Source: Methylotetracoccus sp.
GTDB lineage: Bacteria > Pseudomonadota > Gammaproteobacteria > Methylococcales > Methylococcaceae
Length of the DNA stretch: 9,154 nucleotides
Direction: 5' to 3'
NCBI GenBank assembly: GCA_025458755.1
Contig: JALORT010000049.1
Location: 1 to 9,154, forward strand
Shown: piece after piece, positions 6,628 to 9,154 of the stretch
Position numbering within the stretch: position 1 is the stretch's first letter
How the letters are laid out: each line of letters begins with the position of its first letter
Notes under the pieces: model-generated
Database searches by the model: none
The model's input: only the letters and a program-made list of their open reading frames with translations
What the model was told of the DNA's origin: nothing
Position numbers and translations under genes: made by a program

Positions 6628-8096
6628 CAGCGTCGGGTATACCGGTGTTTGACACCGACAGGGAAATACTCGGGATCGCCGAAAGGCCGCAGAATGACGA
6701 CGGGTAACTGCTTGTCGGCCGGCGTGTAGTGTGCGAACTCGCTGTTCAAACGCAGCAGCTCACGCCGCACCGTCTCGGCGATCTTCGCCGCCAGCGCCAC
6801 ATCGGCAGTGACGCCGTGGGCCAACTCGACGGTCAGAACCAGCCGCTTGTCGCCACTTTCGGCTTCCGGCGCTTCCAGCACAAACTTGCCGGTAACGAGA
6901 GCCATCAGCTCCGGCTTTTCCAGTCCAACCGTCACATTTTCGGGATAGATATTCGCGCCGTAGTACGAAATGGTGAAGTCGGCACGACCGAAGACATACA
7001 CGAACGGCAAGTTCCGGACCTCACGGGATTCGTCGAGGCCGAATTCCGCCAGCGACTCGGCGCCGTGATCATGCAGGAACGCTCTCATCTTCGCATAAGT
7101 CAGCACGCCGCCCTTGTCGGCGATGTGGTAGCGGATCAGTGGTACGCCGTTGTCGCCGGTGACGACCAGAGTGCCCTCATGACACTCGAAATAGCGGCTG
7201 TAAGGGTCGTACTGAGCCAGCGTCGGCAGACGCGATTCGCCGAACAGTTCCCGCGCCGCTTCGGGGCGGGCCGCCAGGAAACGCCGTATCGCGATACTGA
7301 GCGGCGTTTCGTTGCCCAATACCCCGCCATCGGCGGTGCCGTAGACCGAGGCGCTGTCGTAACACGGGTGCTGCGAACCCGTGCGCCGAGAGATTAGTGT
7401 CCGCCACTCCTCGCTGAACACTTCCCCGGCGAACACCGTCTTGACGCAGTAACCGCTCCAGTCGATGCCCGCCTCGACTCCGCCGTCGATCACATCCTTG
7501 ACGAAGGGCGGGTAGCCGAGCAACACGGTCTGTTCGTAACATGGCGCCAGTTCGCGCACCACGCGAATAATTTCAGCTTTATTGTTACCCGGCGTCGCCA
7601 CCGTGAGTCGGTACCCTTTCTGCGCCAACAGCCACAAGCAGGAGGCGGTATAGATGCCGCCGACCCAATTGCCCAGAGCGAAACAAATCACACCGAGCGT
7701 TGTACGCCGATGGGCTTGGAAACCGTCGCGGAATACCTGTTCGAAACGTACCGCGACATCGGCTTCGTGGCAGGCTGACCGCGGCCAGAACATCGGCGCT
7801 CCCGTGGACCCCGACGACACCGCCACCCGGTCGCAAGCATCGAGGCGTCCACCCCAACAGCGCTCCGACAACGGGAACGCCTGCATGTAGTTGGCTTTAC
7901 CCATCAACGGGACATGCGAAAAATCTCGAATATGCAGCGTCGCATCCGGATTCATCCCCCGTTCTGTCAGAAATTTGCGGTAGGCAGGCACATCTTTCGC
8001 GGCACGATGGAACAGCCCGAAGGCATGGCCGGTCTCCGATGCGCGGTGATCGGACAACAGGTCATCGAGAGAGGTGGTGAGAAACGGATCCGGCAT
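6627..8096 (-). CDS. PaaK/CapK-like AMP-forming ligase (phenylacetate-CoA ligase family)
   Basis: The 489-residue cytoplasmic enzyme belongs to the adenylate-forming superfamily in the PaaK / coenzyme F390 synthetase / CapK branch (COG1541-like). It would activate a carboxylate with ATP to an acyl-AMP and pass it to CoA or another acceptor. Visible motifs are the phosphate loop AVSSGSTGAP (92-101), YGTADGG (252-258, adenine-binding region), LIRYHIADKG (320-329, with the ribose-binding Asp at 327) and GRADFTISYYGANIYPENV (370-388, hinge region). The C-terminal VGVKHRYTRR (480-489) may hold the catalytic lysine. It is longer than typical PaaK (about 430-440 aa), and no other phenylacetate-pathway gene is present, so phenylacetate is not a supported substrate. 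I chose ATG 8096; an in-frame TTG at 8111 adds five residues, and neither start has a clear Shine-Dalgarno. It leads the cluster, with TGATG coupling to the ABC ATPase, so its product may be what the exporter handles. Confidence 0.88.
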   Translation of the reverse strand: MPDPFLTTSLDDLLSDHRASETGHAFGLFHRAAKDVPAYRKFLTERGMNPDATLHIRDFSHVPLMGKANYMQAFPLSERCWGGRLDACDRVAVSSGSTGAPMFWPRSACHEADVAVRFEQVFRDGFQAHRRTTLGVICFALGNWVGGIYTASCLWLLAQKGYRLTVATPGNNKAEIIRVVRELAPCYEQTVLLGYPPFVKDVIDGGVEAGIDWSGYCVKTVFAGEVFSEEWRTLISRRTGSQHPCYDSASVYGTADGGVLGNETPLSIAIRRFLAARPEAARELFGESRLPTLAQYDPYSRYFECHEGTLVVTGDNGVPLIRYHIADKGGVLTYAKMRAFLHDHGAESLAEFGLDESREVRNLPFVYVFGRADFTISYYGANIYPENVTVGLEKPELMALVTGKFVLEAPEAESGDKRLVLTVELAHGVTADVALAAKIAETVRRELLRLNSEFAHYTPADKQLPVVILRPFGDPEYFPVGVKHRYTRR

Positions 8097-8518
8097 TGCT
8101 GCAGCACTCAACCAGGCGTGCGGTAAGGGACTTGCCCCGAGCGCATAGCATACTGGGTGTGAACCGTTTTTTCTCTAACCCCGTACGGCAGCCTTACGCC
8201 GTTCATGGCCGATTGCACAGGTTGGCCCTCCGTGCCGAGTTACGGGTTTCGCTTCGCCAGGCAGGGCGCGCCGGGTTCGAGCGGTACCGCATCATCGGTG
8301 TTCGTGCGGACGGTGACGGCATCGGTGCGGGTCCGCCGCAGCCTCCCCTCAAGACCGCTTCGGCCGGGTGAGCGGATTCATGAACAGATGCGATTTGGGC
8401 GGGCAGGTGGTGACGAGTTCCGGCGCTCGGTCGCTGGGGAGGGAGGTTGCGAAGCGATGGGAAAAGCGTCGGCCATCCGAGGGCAGCATCGCTGCTGCCC
8501 CGACCTGGAAGGATGTAC
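8097..8518. other. Intergenic stretch, no convincing gene
   Basis: This ~420-bp gap separates the ligase start from the lipoprotein stop and should hold the promoter of the ligase-led cluster. The only ORF of note is on the + strand from GTG 8159 (or ATG 8096) to TGA near 8371, about 70 aa starting VNRFFSNPVRQPYAVHGRL. It has no ribosome binding site and no family resemblance that I recognise. A strong hairpin lies at 8481-8500. On the - strand AGCATA (8147-8152) could read as a TATGCT-like -10, but I found no properly spaced -35, so I do not call a promoter. Confidence 0.5.
8481..8500 (-). terminator. Perfect 8-bp GC hairpin downstream of the lipoprotein gene
   Basis: GGGCAGCA (8481-8488) and TGCTGCCC (8493-8500) form a perfect 8-bp stem with a 4-nt loop. 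On the - strand it begins 18 nt after the lipoprotein stop codon, where a terminator is expected. The first T-rich run (CTTTTCCC on the - strand, around 8459-8466) is about 14 nt further on, so it is not a textbook intrinsic terminator. A transcript-end or pause structure is the best reading. Confidence 0.45.
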
Positions 8519-8875
8519 TCAGCGACTCTCGGCGGCCAGCTCGCGATGGTAGGCCGCCATCCGGCGGCTCTCCTGCGCGGCCATCTCGAAATCGCGAACC
8601 ATTGCCGTCGCGCGTGCCTTGATATCCTGAATTTTCTTCCCGTATTTGTGAGGATTCGCTTGGTACTGCGCGAGCATCGCTCGTTCTTCCGCGGCGTCCG
8701 CGTCCATGGTTTGCGCGATTTCGTCATAGTGCTGCGCCAAACGTTCATGCGCCTCACGCGTTTCCGCGGTCTGCACGGCCCGCGCCCAGCTGTGCGGGGT
8801 CGGCCCCTGTTTTGACGCACACCCGACGGCCACAAGTGCGGCTAAGGCGATGCTGGTCTTCAGTGTTGCATTCAT
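8519..8875 (-). CDS. Small helical lipoprotein, function unknown
   Basis: The 118-residue protein starts with a lipoprotein signal peptide: MNATLKTS, a hydrophobic stretch IALAALVAV, then G18-C19, so cleavage and lipidation at C19 are predicted, with anchoring in a periplasm-facing membrane. The mature part is almost wholly helical and rich in Ala, Glu, Arg and Gln. It has two similar segments, about 42-72 (AHERLAQHYDEIAQTMDAD, then AMLAQYQ) and 89-113 (MVRDFEMAAQESRRMAAYHRE), joined by a short NPHKYGKK linker, which suggests a helical hairpin. I recall similar anonymous small lipoproteins with repeated 'LA.HY...A' helices in proteobacteria, but no function. The start ATG 8875 is well supported by AAGGAG 7 nt upstream. 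It is a single gene with a hairpin (8481-8500) behind it and appears transcriptionally separate from the ligase cluster. Confidence 0.85.
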   Translation of the reverse strand: MNATLKTSIALAALVAVGCASKQGPTPHSWARAVQTAETREAHERLAQHYDEIAQTMDADAAEERAMLAQYQANPHKYGKKIQDIKARATAMVRDFEMAAQESRRMAAYHRELAAESR

Positions 8876-8882
8876 CGAATGA

Positions 8883-8888
8883 CTCCTT
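8883..8888 (-). promoter_or_regulatory. Strong ribosome binding site of the lipoprotein gene
   Basis: AAGGAG on the - strand lies 7 nt before ATG 8875, the best Shine-Dalgarno in the window. Just upstream is an AT-rich patch (8892-8910) that could contain the -10 region, but I could not fix a -35/-10 pair with good spacing. Confidence 0.7.
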
Positions 8889-8949
8889 GGCTTTATTTTG
8901 ATAATGCAATTCGAAGTGCGGCGTCAGGCGTCGACCCCGTGCTGGAAGG

Positions 8950-8963
8950 ACCACGACCGTGGT
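8950..8963. promoter_or_regulatory. Dyad ACCACG-AC-CGTGGT upstream of the lipoprotein gene
   Basis: ACCACG (8950-8955) and CGTGGT (8958-8963) are perfect inverted 6-bp arms with a 2-bp centre, 74 bp upstream of the lipoprotein ATG. The size and position fit a dimeric regulator's operator. With so short a dyad in GC-rich DNA chance is possible, and I do not recognise the regulator. Confidence 0.25.
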
Positions 8964-9023
8964 TTGGCGACCATTGACAGGGAGCAATCCCTACCCCACT
9001 CCACCGTCTTCGATTTGTTTTGA

Positions 9024-9041
9024 TACGAAAAGTTCTTCGTA
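9024..9041. repeat. Short inverted repeat TACGAA-N6-TTCGTA
   Basis: TACGAA (9024-9029) and TTCGTA (9036-9041) are perfect 6-bp arms around a 6-nt centre in a locally AT-rich stretch about 150 bp upstream of the lipoprotein gene. It may be a regulator site or a small hairpin. The rest of 8964-9154 shows no convincing gene; an ATG at 9136 opens a frame to the window edge but lacks a ribosome binding site and is too short to judge. Confidence 0.2.
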
Positions 9042-9154
9042 GAAACGCACTCTTGCGCGCTCGTGAACAACGGAGCATCCCCCCCAATCGCTCGCGGCTA
9101 TTCCTCTGGACTGCCAGCGTGGCCGATTTCTTCCGATGAGTCCCGTGATGGAAA

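Noticed and set aside
8203..8835. 210-aa open frame on the - strand
   Set aside because: It overlaps the lipoprotein gene in another phase; the translation is Arg/Pro-rich and lacks a signal or motif, whereas the lipoprotein has a lipobox and a strong ribosome binding site.
1..9154. CRISPR array, transposon ends or tRNA genes
   Set aside because: No regularly spaced direct repeats, transposase motifs, terminal inverted repeats or tRNA-like cloverleaf sequences were seen on either strand.

Overview
The window is GC-rich bacterial chromosomal DNA with compact gene packing and no insertion sequence, tRNA, rRNA, CRISPR array or phage gene that I can see. The variant ThiD start motif (SGHDPTGGAGIQAD), the DUF5063 protein and the MEKHLA-domain end suggest a proteobacterium, most likely a gammaproteobacterium. 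This is inference from family knowledge; no phylogenetic marker gene is present.

Left part (1-1773): the last ~71 codons of a MEKHLA-domain (PAS-like) gene on the + strand run convergently into thiD (HMP/HMP-P kinase of thiamine synthesis) on the - strand. A ~196 bp divergent spacer with overlapping inverted repeats follows. Then comes a DUF5063 gene on the + strand, whose 3' end overlaps the next - strand gene by 18 bp.

Central part (1756-8096, all - strand) is a six-gene co-oriented cluster. In transcription order it holds a PaaK/CapK-like AMP-forming ligase, an ABC ATPase (TGATG junction), an ABC-2 type permease (tight junction), an LHPP-like HAD-IIA phosphatase after ~101 bp, and two successive FtsX/MacB-type permeases only 5 bp apart. 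The first three genes look translationally coupled and make a plausible unit: a carboxylate-activating enzyme tied to an ABC-2 exporter. The last two permeases have no LolD/MacB-type ATPase or membrane-fusion partner in the window. A hairpin just after the HAD stop could partly separate the two halves.

Right part (8097-9154): a ~420 bp stretch holds at most a doubtful small ORF and a strong GC hairpin. It is followed by a - strand gene for a short helical lipoprotein with a good ribosome binding site. The last 279 bp carry two small dyad repeats upstream of the lipoprotein and no convincing gene.

The part most worth study is the ligase + ABC-2 exporter + HAD phosphatase + orphan FtsX-permease-pair cluster. 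Each protein family is recognisable, but the substrate and the logic of the combination are not evident from the sequence.
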